This document shows positions 1-10,640 of a DNA stretch of 64,000 bases, one piece after another. This DNA is from Adiantum capillus-veneris. Taxonomy: Eukaryota; Streptophyta; Polypodiopsida; Polypodiales; Pteridaceae. How positions within the stretch are numbered: the first letter of the stretch is position 1; the number at the start of each line of letters is the position of its first letter. Below the pieces are notes generated by a model. It was not told the DNA's origin, made no database searches, and saw only the letters and a list, made by a program, of their open reading frames with translations. Both the position numbers and the translations under genes were made by a program. Where the stretch lies: NCBI GenBank assembly GCA_014529385.2, contig CM043949.1, positions 142,299,858-142,363,857 of the forward strand, read 5' to 3'.

Positions 1-316
1 GTTGAACCTACACAAAAACACACACAAGCTGTCCTCAATGGGGGCACCAAAATTGAGGTGGTCTGGGGCGGGCAACAAGAGAGGCAACCTCTAAACACCC
101 CTCTAACACTCCCATGCTGCTCAATTGGGGCTAGGGCAACCACAAGCAAGAAACAACAACAAAAAACCCACAGCCAAACAAGTGAAGGGGCACCACCTAG
201 TTATAGAGCGAACTAGGACACAAAAGAGGAGAATCCTTGAGCAATACAAGCGAGAAGGAAAGGTACACTATCACTAATATCAATGCTATAAAGACACACA
301 CCAAACACCGCGCGCG

Positions 317-412
<96 letters not shown>

Positions 413-1000
413 GCGAGAATTAAGCTTCAATTTAAATGATTGATGCGGGTGTATAGACAGCTTGGAGGAGAGTCAAGAGACACAATTAAGTTTGAGGATG
501 TTACAATCTACACATTGTCTTAGGATTAGGGAACCCTCTCACCATACAACCCTCTTATAATGTTTTCCCAAGCAACAAAAACAAACACAAAAGCTCTTGA
601 GTCACATACAAGAAAATACTACAAAAGAATCTCAAAATGAAAACGTGTCACCTTAAACCAAACGAGATGAGGTTGCCAAGCGACATGAATTGAAGAGACT
701 CAAGAGGGTTTTGAACCATGGTTGCACCCAACTTATTGATTCAATTGATGTGCAAGAGTAGGTACAACTTCGATTGGAAATTATGAATCACTCACTCCCT
801 TGCAATGCTACAACTAGCTCAAAGAAGCTTTCCTATACACCATACATAATGGTGTATAGAGAGCTCATTCTCTCTCCCTACAACTAGGATGGTGAATGGT
901 ATGCTCAAAGTAGTGAGAAATAGTGTAGAGATCATACTATTTACAAAGAAAAAGGGCTTTATTTATAGGTAAGGAGAGCCCTTATTAGGATTATCTTCTA
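1..1000 (-). mobile_element. End of a Tat-like LTR plus primer site (fragment)
   Basis: Read on the minus strand, the first ~300 bases match the downstream end of the Tat-like LTR2 near 26500-26810, including the stretch around the conserved gtcctagttcgctct motif and the candidate primer site TGGTGCCCCC (plus 40-49). The LTR therefore ends at about position 54 and the element body lies left of the window. From ~410 upward the similarity to LTR2 becomes weak, but a minus-strand TATA-like ctataaata lies near 958-968. The outer boundary is not visible, so the right limit is approximate. Confidence 0.5.
309..406. repeat. Compound microsatellite (CG)n-(AG)n
   Basis: An alternating CG run (309-332) passes directly into an alternating GA run (to 406). 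It lies inside the LTR fragment at the place where LTR2 and LTR3 carry a (TC)n run in the opposite orientation. Long open frames across it (Arg-Ala or Ser-Leu repeats) are artefacts of the dinucleotide repeat. Confidence 0.95.
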
Positions 1001-2456
1001 ATCAACATTTACATAGAAAACCCTGTTGATGAAATTTTTAATATGTTCTTACGAGAGTGGGGCTCTCTTGTCTCTTGAGTCACATCGATGTGGGCTCAAG
1101 AGGAGATAATTATTGAGGTGAAAATAGAGAAGATTCTAAAGAGGTGAGTGATTTTTGTGTGAGGCTGCCTACTCCAAGGTAGAGTAGAGTGGGTGCAATT
1201 TACAAGAAAGGGTTAGCCGGTGGATATGGGTAGAGCTTCAAAAGAGAGCTATGGGTGTGAGAGGGGAGGGTAATGGTGAGGAGGGTGGGAGAAACCATGG
1301 AAGGTGCAGGTTTGAGTGAGGGATGGAGAGGAATGAGTGTGTGTGTGTGTGTGGAAGTGTGAAAAGAAGTGAGAGAAGACTAGGGGTGACTTGTGAGAAA
1401 AAGTGGGTAGACTGGGATCCACCATAAAATTCATATCTCACTGATAGTAGCTTCAAAAATTATGCAAAACATTGAGGTAATTATTTAGTTTGGGGCTACG
1501 TTTTGTCGGTTGGTTACTTCTTCTAATTCCGAGTGGAGATAGACGCGAAAAATCTCATCTCCCAGTGGCCCCCTCCTTGTTGAATTTTCACAATGCATCC
1601 AAGAGTGAGCCCCTCCATGAGTCATATCATGATACAAAGTATCCAAGTTATCTTCACACATGCATGGAGGATCATTGGATCATAAAGAAATATACACATG
1701 GTGGGACTAGTGTATGGACTATTCATGGATTTTAGCTCAATGATCACATGGTGTTAGAATGATGAATACGTAATAATAATAAAAAAATGGAAGAATTATG
1801 GATATGCAGGAAAAAGATATTGGAATCATATGTGGTCCCTCTTTTGTATTATTTTGGGTGAAAGAGGAAAAAGTATGCAAGCAAATGAAAACTATATAAT
1901 AAACGTGACTAAGGGAGTAGAAATCAAACTTTTTTGTTTTCACAAGGATAAGGGTCCGTTTGAGAGTCTAGAATTTCCCTAATGTCAATATCATCATGAT
2001 AGAGGTTCTCTTCACAAAAATCTCACTTGAACAGTGGGGTAACTTTCAATTGAGTCAATGTGTTGCGAACGTCGGAAAGAAGACTCGATTGCACATCCAA
2101 ATTCCTCAACTTGGAAGATGAGCTGTTCTAGAATTTCCTATTGTTGTACTATTGTTAGTCCTTGGGTTTGCCGATGCCAACATCTAGCCATGACTTTGCA
2201 TAAATTGTTCCTTGACCTGGTTGTAGAAAGTTTAGTTATCTTGGCATGGTGACGCTCCTTGTGTCATTGCTCATGCTTATTTTGCACCCAATAGCCCCAC
2301 AAAAATTCTTGGTTGCTAACAGGTTCTTGAATGCTTATGGATCCCATTACAATGCCCTCTATAAATGAAGGTAAACCTAACTTGAGATTGTTGATGGGAT
2401 CACACTCACCTTCTAACATCGTCTCTGGAGATATGGTACTCGCTTGAGCTGCCATG

Positions 2457-2502
<46 letters not shown>

Positions 2503-2763
2503 ACCGAAATTTGAATCCCACCCACATCTTGCACCCACGTCAATATGTTGTGGGACGTTTCAAAAAAAAAAAGATAAAGTAAAAAACCTCCAAGAATTTT
2601 ATATTTACGTTTTTTCCTTTATTTTCCTTTTTCCTTCTTTTACTTTAGTCTTGTTCTAGTCAACCCACCAAGCCTAGGTGGTGTGAAGGACAACCAATTT
2701 TGTATCACCATCCCTTGCTTTCCGCTGCATCATCGTATCACATGAGCGACACATGGTAGGGTT
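1001..2763. other. Unassigned non-coding stretch
   Basis: I see no recognisable gene here. It holds a short (GT)n run near 1338-1354 and a (GA)n run at 2460-2501. Open frames are short (under 90 codons) and several depend on those repeats. It may contain the rest of the left LTR and the 5' part of gypsy element A, but neither boundary can be placed. Confidence 0.5.
2460..2501. repeat. (GA)n microsatellite
   Basis: About 21 uninterrupted GA units. No coding role. Confidence 0.95.
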
Positions 2764-4162
2764 ATGCATAACGACATTGGGGTCTATAATGAGACATTTT
2801 CCAAAAAGATCAAGGAAGAAATTGAAAAACTCAAAGAGGCTAAGTTCATCTATGAGATAGAACACACTCATTGGGTATCACCAATTGTCATGGTGCCTAA
2901 CTATCCTCTTCCCATCATAGATCATGTGGTAGAACTAGTAGCTGGCTATAGCTTTTTAGATGGCTTCTTTGGTTACAACCGATTGACTATAGATCTCAAA
3001 AATCAACATAGAATGTCTTTCACCACAAATGGGGAATTTTCGTTTATCGAGTAATGCCTTTTGATTTTATCAATGCACCAACAACATTCCAAAGGCTAAT
3101 GAGCCATGATTTTAAGGCATATCTGTGGAATTGCCTGGAAGTATACATGGATGATCCTTGTGTGCACTCCACAAAACGAGAGAGTCACTTCAAACGTTTA
3201 CGATGTGTCTTTGAGAAATGTCGTCTATATAGGATTTGTTTAAATCCTGAAAAATATGTTTTTATGGTTAGACAAGGTAAAATTATTGAACATATTCTAT
3301 CAAAAAATGGTATAGCCATAGACATGGAGAAGGTGGCAGTGATTGCCAAAATGGCTAGACGAACATAAGTCAAAGAAGTTGAGGCATTTATCGGGCATTG
3401 TGACTACTATCGTATATTTATCTACATGTATGCAGTAATCGCTAAACCCATTAAAAGCCTTATCACTCAATTTGAATGGACTGACAAATGCAAGGAATAA
3501 TTCCAAAAGATTAAGCAAGCTTTGACCACAACACCAATACTAAAAGCTCCAGACTAGAACAAAGTGTTCCATGCGCATGTCAATGCTTCAAGTTTTGCTA
3601 TTAGGTGCATCTTAGCTCAACCAAGAGAGGGAACCATGGATTTTCTCCTATGCTAGTCAATATTTAAACCTAGCAAAAAAGAACTACACAACCACTAAAA
3701 GAGAAGGTCTTGGTATGGTGTGGTCAGCCAAGAAATTCCGACACTACTTATTAGCTAGCAAGTTTATCTTTTTTGTCAACCATCAAGCCTTACTCTATTT
3801 GGTGAAAAAATCGTGCAATACTGGAATGATAGTGAGATGGTTCATCATCTTACTTGACTTCACAATTGTAGTAAAAAAAGACACCACACACCAAAGAGTA
3901 GATCATCTGTCAAGACTCACCTAAAGCACCTAAAGGGGTAGATGATGATTTACCACACGTATATCTGTTCTTTGTGGCAATGGTTCCAAGGTGGTTGGAA
4001 GATCTTGTATCCTTAATGACCATAGCACAAGTAGATTCCCAAATACTAATCCCTATTACACTACAATTGATTGAGAAATCTGCCCTATACTAATTGCTGC
4101 CTGGAAGGTTGTATCACAAAAACAAGGATGGAATCCTTCTTTTGTGCGTTAATCTTGAGGAG
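2764..4162 (+). pseudogene. pol: Ty3/gypsy element A: reverse transcriptase and RNase H remnant
   Basis: Broken pol of a Ty3/gypsy retrotransposon. Reading frames carry an RT start (a KEAKFIYEIEHTHWVSPIVMVP-like block near 2840-2900), an SFLDGFFGYN palm segment near 2950, MPFDFINAPTTFQRLM at 3054, and the catalytic YMDD box near 3145. A degraded RNase H follows, ending near 3920. The block normally lying between VMVP and NYPLP is deleted, and several frameshifts and stops separate the pieces, so no functional enzyme can be made. The frame resumes as integrase after copia-1, at 9575, which shows one element split by an insertion. The lineage within Ty3/gypsy is uncertain. Confidence 0.85.
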
Positions 4163-4167
4163 CAAGA
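4163..4167. repeat. Target-site duplication of copia-1, left copy
   Basis: CAAGA directly precedes the LTR start TGTTGGGG. The same CAAGA follows the 3' LTR at 9570-9574. A 5-bp duplication is what a Ty1/copia integrase makes. Confidence 0.95.
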
Positions 4168-4359
4168 TGTTGGGGTATAAAGCCCAATGTGGTCGCCCAG
4201 GTAAGTGGGCGGGCCCCCAAGTATGTACACATATTCTTTTGTAAAAACCTAATAAGAACTCACTATGCTCTACACATTACAGTAGAGCGAGTTCACCATA
4301 TCTTCGTGCTCTTCTTCTCGCACTCTCTCTCGCGTCGCACTTCCGCTCATACTCCTTCA
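4168..4359 (+). repeat. Copia-1 5' LTR
   Basis: 192 bp, starting TGTTGGGG and ending CCTTCA (TG...CA). Matched by 9378-9569 and by 60973-61164. Confidence 0.97.
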
Positions 4360-4361
4360 AC

Positions 4362-4373
4362 TGGTATCAGAGC
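4362..4373 (+). promoter_or_regulatory. Copia-1 primer-binding site (tRNA-Met)
   Basis: TGGTATCAGAGC, complementary to the 3' end of plant initiator tRNA-Met, lies two bases after the LTR end. It primes minus-strand DNA synthesis. Confidence 0.95.
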
Positions 4374-5356
4374 TCAGATCGAGGCTCGGGGCAGCACTGC
4401 AAGAGGTCAGAATTTCATTCTGAGGTCATCTCGGCCACCGTTCGGCTTCGACAAAGGTCTACGCAGGCCATTTTCGACTACGTGGTCTCAGCGGGTGCAG
4501 ATCCGACTCTGCAAATTTGGGGTTTTCAGCCTACGACTGCAGGTGTTGAGGATATTGACACTCCCAGAGTGTTGATTTGTGTCTGTCTACACATCGAAGG
4601 ACGGCTCATAGTTCTTGGAGGCGTGTCACATACGACACGGGCGCATCTACACACAGACTGTAGGCGACATCCACTAGTTCATCAGGTAGCTTGTGTTTGC
4701 TGCTTGATATTCCAGATTTCATCCTGACATTGCAGGTACTTCCACATGGGATGTATTTTCAGAGATGATGTATGTCTGTTGAGGGTTTGCTGGCTGTGAG
4801 TCACGTAGCAAACAACCGCCGCAGCGGTTACAACATACAGTGGGAAATTTGTGGATATATGACTTTGTGGGAAGTCTATGTACTGTCAGATTTACTGCAG
4901 CCTTTGTTGAGGGTCTAGTGAGGTTTTATTGAGCTGGGGGATTCTCGAATGTTGAGATCCTTTCGGTGATACAGGTCTTGGAGCGATCCCTCAAGCACCC
5001 TTAGATAGGCAGCTAGGATGTATTGACTGTGAGTTAGACAGTTGGGATTGCATCTTTGCTTTACTGCCGTTGAGGCATTGTCGCAGTTTATGCTTACAGG
5101 ACAGTGGCAGGACAGTCAGAGACAATACATGTGCAGGACAGGTTTACCCACAGCTTACAGTGTCAGAGAGACAATGTTTTTTGAGCTGTTTTTGAGTACA
5201 CCAGAGCCATTTTACAAAGGAGACTCTACCGAAATTTATGCAGAAACTGAAGCTTTCTTGGTTCATTTGACAGGTTGATATTGGTTCAGAGGTCAGTTTA
5301 CAGGGGAAACTCTACCGAATTTTTCCCAGGAAAGTAAACTACTGTGAAGCGTAGCT
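4374..5356 (+). other. Copia-1 untranslated leader
   Basis: About 980 bp between the primer site and the gag ATG. Short open frames occur but none is conserved in copia-2, whose leader (61179-62253) is alignable by eye and ~90 bp longer near its start. Confidence 0.85.
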
Positions 5357-6352
5357 ATGGCTGGATCACAGGACACTGCTCTTTACAATATCAAGAAGCT
5401 AGATGGAAGCAATTTCCCATTGTGGAAGCAGCAAATTTGGCACGTGTTGGTACAAAAGAAGCAGATAAAACCTATAAAGCTCAAGGGGATAAAACCAGAA
5501 GATATGGACGAAGATGAATGGAGCGAAATGGATGAATTGGCACTTTCTACCATCATGTTGACTTTGGCAGAAAGCGTTTACTTCAATGTAGCAGACGAGA
5601 TGTCGGCTTATCAAGCATGGTTAAAGTTGAGTGATCTTTATGAGAAGCAGAGTGCAGCTTCACAGGTATACTGGCTTAAGAAGCTTGTTGACTTGAAGAT
5701 GAAAGAAGGGACACCTATTTCCAATCATCTGAATGAATTCAACACAATCTATAGTCAGTTGTCAGCTCAGGGTGTCAAGTTTGATGAACCTGTTAGAGCT
5801 ATGTTCCTATTGATCACATTGTTGGAAAGTTGGGACACTTTTCGCACAGCTTTGAGTAATTCTGCACCTCTAGATGGTTTGAACATAGCAGGTGTAGAAG
5901 GAAGTCTGCTTACTGAAGAAACCAATAGAAAGACAATGGACAAAGGCAAAGGAACAGCCTTAGTTGTCAGGGGAAGGACCAAAGAAAAGTACAAAGGTGG
6001 AAAGAGGAATCAGTCTCGTAGAAAGTCCCGCAGTGCTAAAGGCAAGAGTGACATAGAATGCTACCATTGTGGCAAGAAGGGTCACATGAAAAGAGACTGC
6101 AGAGAATGGAAAGCAGAAAAAGGCAAAGAGAAAGCTGAAGACCATGGTGAGAAGAACAAGTCCTCAGTGAAGATCCAAGAAATAAATGTGACAAACATTG
6201 TTGCAGAGGATGACAGTCTAGTGTCAGGAGACATCTACTTCTTGAAGAATACAATGGACTCAGCTCTTCTTACAACATCTGATGGAAATGCACTGAGTGA
6301 CTGGATGAACGACTCAGGGGCATCACTTCATGTGTCTCCAAACAAGGAGTGA
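5357..6352 (+). CDS. gag: Copia-1 Gag and protease start
   Basis: 331 codons from an ATG that follows the ~1-kb leader. The N-terminal two thirds is a copia-type Gag (start LYNIKKLDGSNFPLWKQQI; region near residues 75-180 like the UBN2/gag family), which forms the cytoplasmic virus-like particle. A CCHC zinc knuckle (CYHCGKKGHMKRDC) lies near residues 235-248 within a lysine/arginine-rich nucleic-acid-binding region. The last residues reach the aspartic protease active site DSGA. The frame stops at TGA 6350-6352, where copia-2 has TGG, so one G-to-A change cuts the polyprotein just after the protease active site. The residue before the active site is also changed (WMNDSG against WIIDSG in copia-2). 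Confidence 0.93.
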   Translation: MAGSQDTALYNIKKLDGSNFPLWKQQIWHVLVQKKQIKPIKLKGIKPEDMDEDEWSEMDELALSTIMLTLAESVYFNVADEMSAYQAWLKLSDLYEKQSAASQVYWLKKLVDLKMKEGTPISNHLNEFNTIYSQLSAQGVKFDEPVRAMFLLITLLESWDTFRTALSNSAPLDGLNIAGVEGSLLTEETNRKTMDKGKGTALVVRGRTKEKYKGGKRNQSRRKSRSAKGKSDIECYHCGKKGHMKRDCREWKAEKGKEKAEDHGEKNKSSVKIQEINVTNIVAEDDSLVSGDIYFLKNTMDSALLTTSDGNALSDWMNDSGASLHVSPNKE

Positions 6353-9301
6353 TTTACCTCTTATGTGACCACTAAAGATCATGTTCGGCTAGGCAATGGG
6401 CAGACATGTGAGATCTTAGGTGTTGGAGATGTTCAATTGAAGTTTCTGAATGGCTCTTCTTTCACGCTGAAGAATGTGAGACATGTTCCCGCAATTACAA
6501 AGAGCTTGATCAGCACAGGTTTAATTGATGATGCTGGCTACGTCACCACTTTTGGACAGAACATGTGGAAGATATCCAAGGGTTCTATGACAGTAGCACA
6601 TGGAGTAAAGTTTGGAGGACTTTACATGATTTATGTATCAAATGTCTCTAAAAATGTAATCAATGTAACCGAGCAGCCGAACGTTTCTTTGTGGCATAGC
6701 CGGTTAGGACATATGTCCAAGAAGGGAATGGAAATCTTGTCTCGTTCTGGTTATTTGCCTGGCTTTTCATTTAATGATTTTGAATTCTGTGAACATTGTC
6801 TGTATGGTAAGCAAACACAGCAGCCACATAAGCATAGAAGCAGTAGAAGAGATACACAGTTGGCACTTGTTCATAGTGATTTGTGTGGACCTATGCCTAA
6901 CCTATCTCTAGGGGGAGCTTCTTACTTTATGACATTTATAGATGATTACTTGAGGAAAGTATGGGTTTACTTTCTCAAGCACAAGGATGAAGCGTTTAGT
7001 GTTTTCAAAACGTTTGTGACACTTGTAGAGAATCATAGTGGCAAGAAGCTTAAATGCTTACGCACTGACAATGGTGGAGAGTATGTTTCAAAGGCCTTTC
7101 AAGACTTTTGTGAGTCAAAAGGTATAAAACGTGAACTTACTACTCCTTACAATCCTCCTCAAAATGGTGTTGCTGAGAGGATGAATAGGACCATACAAGA
7201 GAAGGTCAGAAGTATGCTGTCTAATGCACAACTGCCAAATGGGTTTTGGGCTGAAGCTGTATCAACAGCTGTTCATCTTGTAAATAGATCTCCTAGCAAG
7301 GTTTTGCAGAAGGATTCAGTGCCAGAGATGGTATGGTCAGGCAAAATGCCCTCATACAAGCATCTCAAAGTCTTTGGCTGTGAAGCATATACTCACGTTC
7401 CAAAGGAATTTAGGAACAAACTTGAGCCAAAGAGTAGAAAGTGCATCTTTCTAGGCTATGGTAATTCTAGAAAGGTTGTCCACAGCAATGATGTTCACTT
7501 TAATGAATCCAAATATCATTCTAAACCAGAGAGGGTTGAGGAGATTAAAAGAGTTGTCTTCCAAGAAGATGGACCTGCACGTGCAAGACAAAATGTCAGG
7601 GCTCAAGAGGAGCAAGGACAGGATAGAGTGGAACCACAGGTTGTGGCTGAGCCTGAGCCACCTATTGTGCGTAGATCTGGACGTGTCACGCGACCTCCTG
7701 ATAGGTTTGTTCCATCTATGAACTATGTCATGTTGACTGATTGCAATGAGCCTTCATGTTACAAGGAAGCCGTGCAAATGAAGGACTCCCGGAATTGGCA
7801 ATTGGCCATGCAGTCAGAGATGACAGCTCTGCATAAAAACCAGACATGGAAGCTAGTTAAATTACCACGGGGCAAAAAGGCTCTACCATGTAAATGGGTT
7901 TATAGGTATAAGATCACCGCTCATGATAGTCAGCCAAAGTACAAAGCAAGGCTTGTTGCCAAGGGCTTTAAGCAAGAACAAGGCATTGGCTTTGATGAAG
8001 TCTTCTCTCCAGTGGTCAAGATGACTACATTGAGATGCTTTCTTGCATTGGTTGCCATATTAGATTTGGTGTTGCACCAAATGGATGTCAAGACAGCGTT
8101 CTTGCATGGTGATTTAGATGTGGAAATTTACATGCAGCAGCCAGAGGGGTTTGTTGAGAAAGGCAAGGAAGATTGGGTATGCCAATTGTTAAAGAGTCTT
8201 TATGGCTTAAAACAATCACCGAGGGCATGGTACCATAAATTCCACAAGTTTATGCTTTCTCAAGGCTACAAACGTAGTGAGTTCGATCACTGTCTATATA
8301 CAAAGAAGGCTAAGGATGGTAGTTGGTTGATCCTTATTTTGTATGTGGATGACATGTTGATTGCTGGCAAGCACTTGGAAGAAATTTCAGCTTTGAAGTC
8401 AAAGATGGAAAAATCGTTTGACATGAAAGACATGGGTGAGGCAAGTCATATACTTGGTATGCACATTGAGAGGGACAGATCAAAGAAGTTGATTTGGTTA
8501 TCTCAAACAGAGTATATTGACAAGGTTTTGCAACGTTTCAATATGCAGATGGGAAAGGCATTGAGTGTTCCATTGCCACCATATGTGAAACTTAGCAAAC
8601 AAGATTGTCCTGTGTCTGAGGAAGAACAGGATGAAATGGATAAGATTCCATATGTGTCTGCAGTGGGTAGTTTGATGTATGCAATGATTGCTACTCGCCC
8701 AGACATTGCATTTGCAGTGGGAGTAGTAAGTCGATACATGTCAAACCCAGGCAAGAAACATTGGGAGGCAGTGAAAGGAATATTGAGATACCTGAAAGCT
8801 ACAAAGAGTATGTGTATATGCTATGGGAGTCACGAGCTAAGTGTAAAGGGTTTTACAGACTCAGATTATGCAGGTGACTTAGACAACCGAAGGTCTACGT
8901 CAGGGTATGTCTTTACATTGGCTGGTGGAGCAGTATCATGGCATTCTAGATTACAAGATTGTGTTACTCAGTCTACTACAAAGGCTGAATATGTTGCAAC
9001 ATCAGAGGCATGCAAAGAATCAATTTGGCTTAATCGACTAGTAACAGATTTGGGAATCAAAGAAGAGATGCATGTGTTATATTGTGATAGTCAAAGTGCT
9101 ATACAATTGGCTCGCAATCCAGTTTATCACTCAAAGACAAAGCATGTGGATGTGAAGTATCATTTCATCAGGGAAATGCTCGAGGATAAGCAACTTCAGC
9201 TTGTCAAAGTTCACACAACAGAAAATCCTGCTGATCTACTTACAAAAGGACTTCCCTCAGAGAGCTTTGCGCATTTTTGCAAGCAGTTAGGTGTAGGGTA
9301 G
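6353..9301 (+). CDS. pol: Copia-1 Pol: rest of protease, integrase, RT, RNase H
   Basis: Same frame as gag beyond the stop; the first ATG is at 6365 and 978 codons follow. Numbering from that ATG: integrase HHCC zinc domain near 109-150; integrase catalytic D172, D235 and E271 (RTDNGGEY, GVAERMNR); RT from ~490 with the YVDD active site at 660-663; RNase H with D832 (TDSDYAGD), E near 875 (TKAEYVA) and D908 (CDSQSA); stop at 9299. It copies genomic RNA to DNA and integrates it. The linker after CIFLGYG runs straight into RKVVHSNDV; the GYR-type block many copia elements carry there seems missing, perhaps a small internal deletion. Apart from the upstream stop the frame is open to its end. Confidence 0.93.
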   Translation, partial: FTSYVTTKDHVRLGNGQTCEILGVGDVQLKFLNGSSFTLKNVRHVPAITKSLISTGLIDDAGYVTTFGQNMWKISKGSMTVAHGVKFGGLYMIYVSNVSKNVINVTEQPNVSLWHSRLGHMSKKGMEILSRSGYLPGFSFNDFEFCEHCLYGKQTQQPHKHRSSRRDTQLALVHSDLCGPMPNLSLGGASYFMTFIDDYLRKVWVYFLKHKDEAFSVFKTFVTLVENHSGKKLKCLRTDNGGEYVSKAFQDFCESKGIKRELTTPYNPPQNGVAERMNRTIQEKVRSMLSNAQLPNGFWAEAVSTAVHLVNRSPSKVLQKDSVPEMVWSGKMPSYKHLKVFGCEAYTHVPKEFRNKLEPKSRKCIFLGYGNSRKVVHSNDVHFNESKYHSKPERVEEIKRVVFQEDGPARARQNVRAQEEQGQDRVEPQVVAEPEPPIVRRSGRVTRPPDRFVPSMNYVMLTDCNEPSCYKEAVQMKDSRNWQLAMQSEMTALHKNQTWKLVKLPRGKKALPCKWVYRYKITAHDSQPKYKARLVAKGFKQEQGIGFDEVFSPVVKMTTLRCFLALVAILDLVLHQMDVKTAFLHGDLDVEIYMQQPEGFVEKGKEDWVCQLLKSLYGLKQSPRAWYHKFHKFMLSQGYKRSEFDHCLYTKKAKDGSWLILILYVDDMLIAGKHLEEISALKSKMEKSFDMKDMGEASHILGMHIERDRSKKLIWLSQTEYIDKVLQRFNMQMGKALSVPLPPYVKLSKQDCPVSEEEQDEMDKIPYVSAVGSLMYAMIATRPDIAFAVGVVSRYMSNPGKKHWEAVKGILRYLKATKSMCICYGSHELSVKGFTDSDYAGDLDNRRSTSGYVFTLAGGAVSWHSRLQDCVTQSTTKAEYVATSEACKESIWLNRLVTDLGIKEEMHVLYCDSQSAIQLARNPVYHSKTKHVDVKYHFIREMLEDKQLQLVKVHTTENPADLLTKGLPSESFAHFCKQLGVG

Positions 9302-9365
9302 TACATCACTTGTATATTAGCTTGTATAGTAGCTTCTCTCACACTTAAAGTACCACATTGGACTT

Positions 9366-9377
9366 TAAGTGGGAGGT
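9366..9377 (+). promoter_or_regulatory. Copia-1 polypurine tract
   Basis: Purine-rich taagtgggaggt directly precedes the 3' LTR. It primes plus-strand DNA synthesis. Confidence 0.9.
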
Positions 9378-9569
9378 TGTTGGGGTATAAAGCCCAACGT
9401 GGTCTCCCAGGTAAGTGGGCGGGCCGCCAGGTATGTACACATATTCTTTTGTAAAAACCTTATAAGAACTCACTATGCTCTACACATTACAGTAGAGCGA
9501 GTTCACCATATCGTCGTGCTCTTCTTCTTGCACTCTCTCTCACGTCGCACTTCTGCTCGTACTCCTTCA
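9378..9569 (+). repeat. Copia-1 3' LTR
   Basis: 192 bp, about 95 percent identical by eye to the 5' LTR, followed by the CAAGA duplication at 9570-9574. Confidence 0.97.
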
Positions 9570-9574
9570 CAAGA

Positions 9575-10640
9575 AACCTACTTGGCCACGTCTCTCATGA
9601 AACCACAACCGAAGCTATATTGATGGTAGCATCTGATGGCCAACTTTTTTTGCAAATGCGAAAGAATTTGTTCAACAATGCAATGCATGTCATTGAGCAA
9701 AAATGCCGACAAGAATTGATAGCATGCCACTGTGACCTATGATGGGAGTACCTGCATTTGATAAGTGGGGTATAGACTTTGTGGGTTCAATACAACCATT
9801 GACATACAAAACTCAAGTGAAATATATTATTATGGCCATAGATTACCTGACCAAATGGGTTGAGCCACGAGCCACTAGGAAGAATAATGCTAGAACTACT
9901 ACTACGTTTCTATATGAATGTATATTCACTAGGTACGGACTTCCTATTGAGCTTGAAAGTGATCGTGGATTGCATTTCCTCATATAGAACATCTACTAGA
10001 TGAGTTCATGGTATCCATAATAATTATGCACCCTATCATCCTCAAGAAAATGGTCAAGCAGAACATACAAACAAAATCCTGAGCTATGTACTAGCTAAGA
10101 TTGTTAGTTCAGGCAAAATAGATCGAGAAATGCATCGCCTTGCGGGCTTAGGAGTTTCATTCAAGACTACTTTGAACACGACTCCTTTTAATTTGGAATA
10201 TGGCCTAGATGCAATACTGCCAATGGAGTTCTTACAACCCACTCTCAGAGTCGCACACAAGTTGGAATGGAATGGGCACGAGTTTCCAAAATGACTCAGA
10301 CTTAGAACGACTAGATGAACAATGTTTAGCAGCCATTGCCCATATATATGCACAGAAACAAAAACAAAAACAGTTCTTTGACTCACATTTGCTAACTAAA
10401 GTTTTCAAACCAAGGGATTTAGCTCTAGTGTACTCCTTGAAGCAACATATACCCAATTTCAAGAAAAAAGGACATGGTCCTTTTGTCATTGAAGATGTTT
10501 CATTAAGTGGTGTGGCCCAACTAGACACCTTAGATGGGGAAGTCATGGAAAATTGGATTACTGGATGTTGACTCCGCAAATACAACCTTCCCTTGACTAA
10601 TGATCTTTTGCAAAGAACGCATGCAGCAAAGGATAGAAAC
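9575..10640 (+). pseudogene. pol: Ty3/gypsy element A: integrase remnant
   Basis: Continuation of element A downstream of copia-1. Frames encode an integrase core: KWGIDFVG near 9765, a DYLTKWVE block near 9842, a YGLPIELESDRG block near 9935-9970 (second acidic residue), and a HPQENGQAEHTNK block near 10035-10070 with the catalytic Glu. A C-terminal part follows to ~10570. Stops and frameshifts separate the blocks (for example after 9987), so the gene is dead. The split RT/RNase H half lies at 2764-4162. Confidence 0.85.

Larger units (their letters stand above)
4168..9569 (+). mobile_element. Copia-1, complete Ty1/copia LTR retrotransposon nested in gypsy A
   Basis: 5402-bp element with two 192-bp LTRs (4168-4359, 9378-9569), a tRNA-Met primer site, a ~1-kb leader, one gag-pol frame broken by a single stop, a polypurine tract and a perfect 5-bp target duplication. 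By eye the two LTRs differ at about 10 of 192 positions with no indels, so the insertion is not very recent. The order integrase before RT is diagnostic of Ty1/copia. A sister copy (copia-2) starts at 60973; against it, copia-1 lacks ~90 bp in the leader near 4400. Confidence 0.97.

Noticed and set aside
197-443. Open frames of Ser-Leu, Arg-Glu or Arg-Ala repeats on both strands
   Set aside because: Direct products of the (CG)n(AG)n repeat.
1490-1735. 81-codon plus-strand frame
   Set aside because: No motif, no homologous copy elsewhere in the window; length within chance expectation.
2264-2527. Minus-strand 87-codon frame starting in a (TC)n run with MAAQASTISPETMLEGE
   Set aside because: Half of it is microsatellite; the rest has no recognisable motif and no neighbouring exon. 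Could be a gag scrap, but unsupported.
4362-4373. tRNA-Met-like sequence as a tRNA gene
   Set aside because: Only the 12-base primer complement is present; no cloverleaf.
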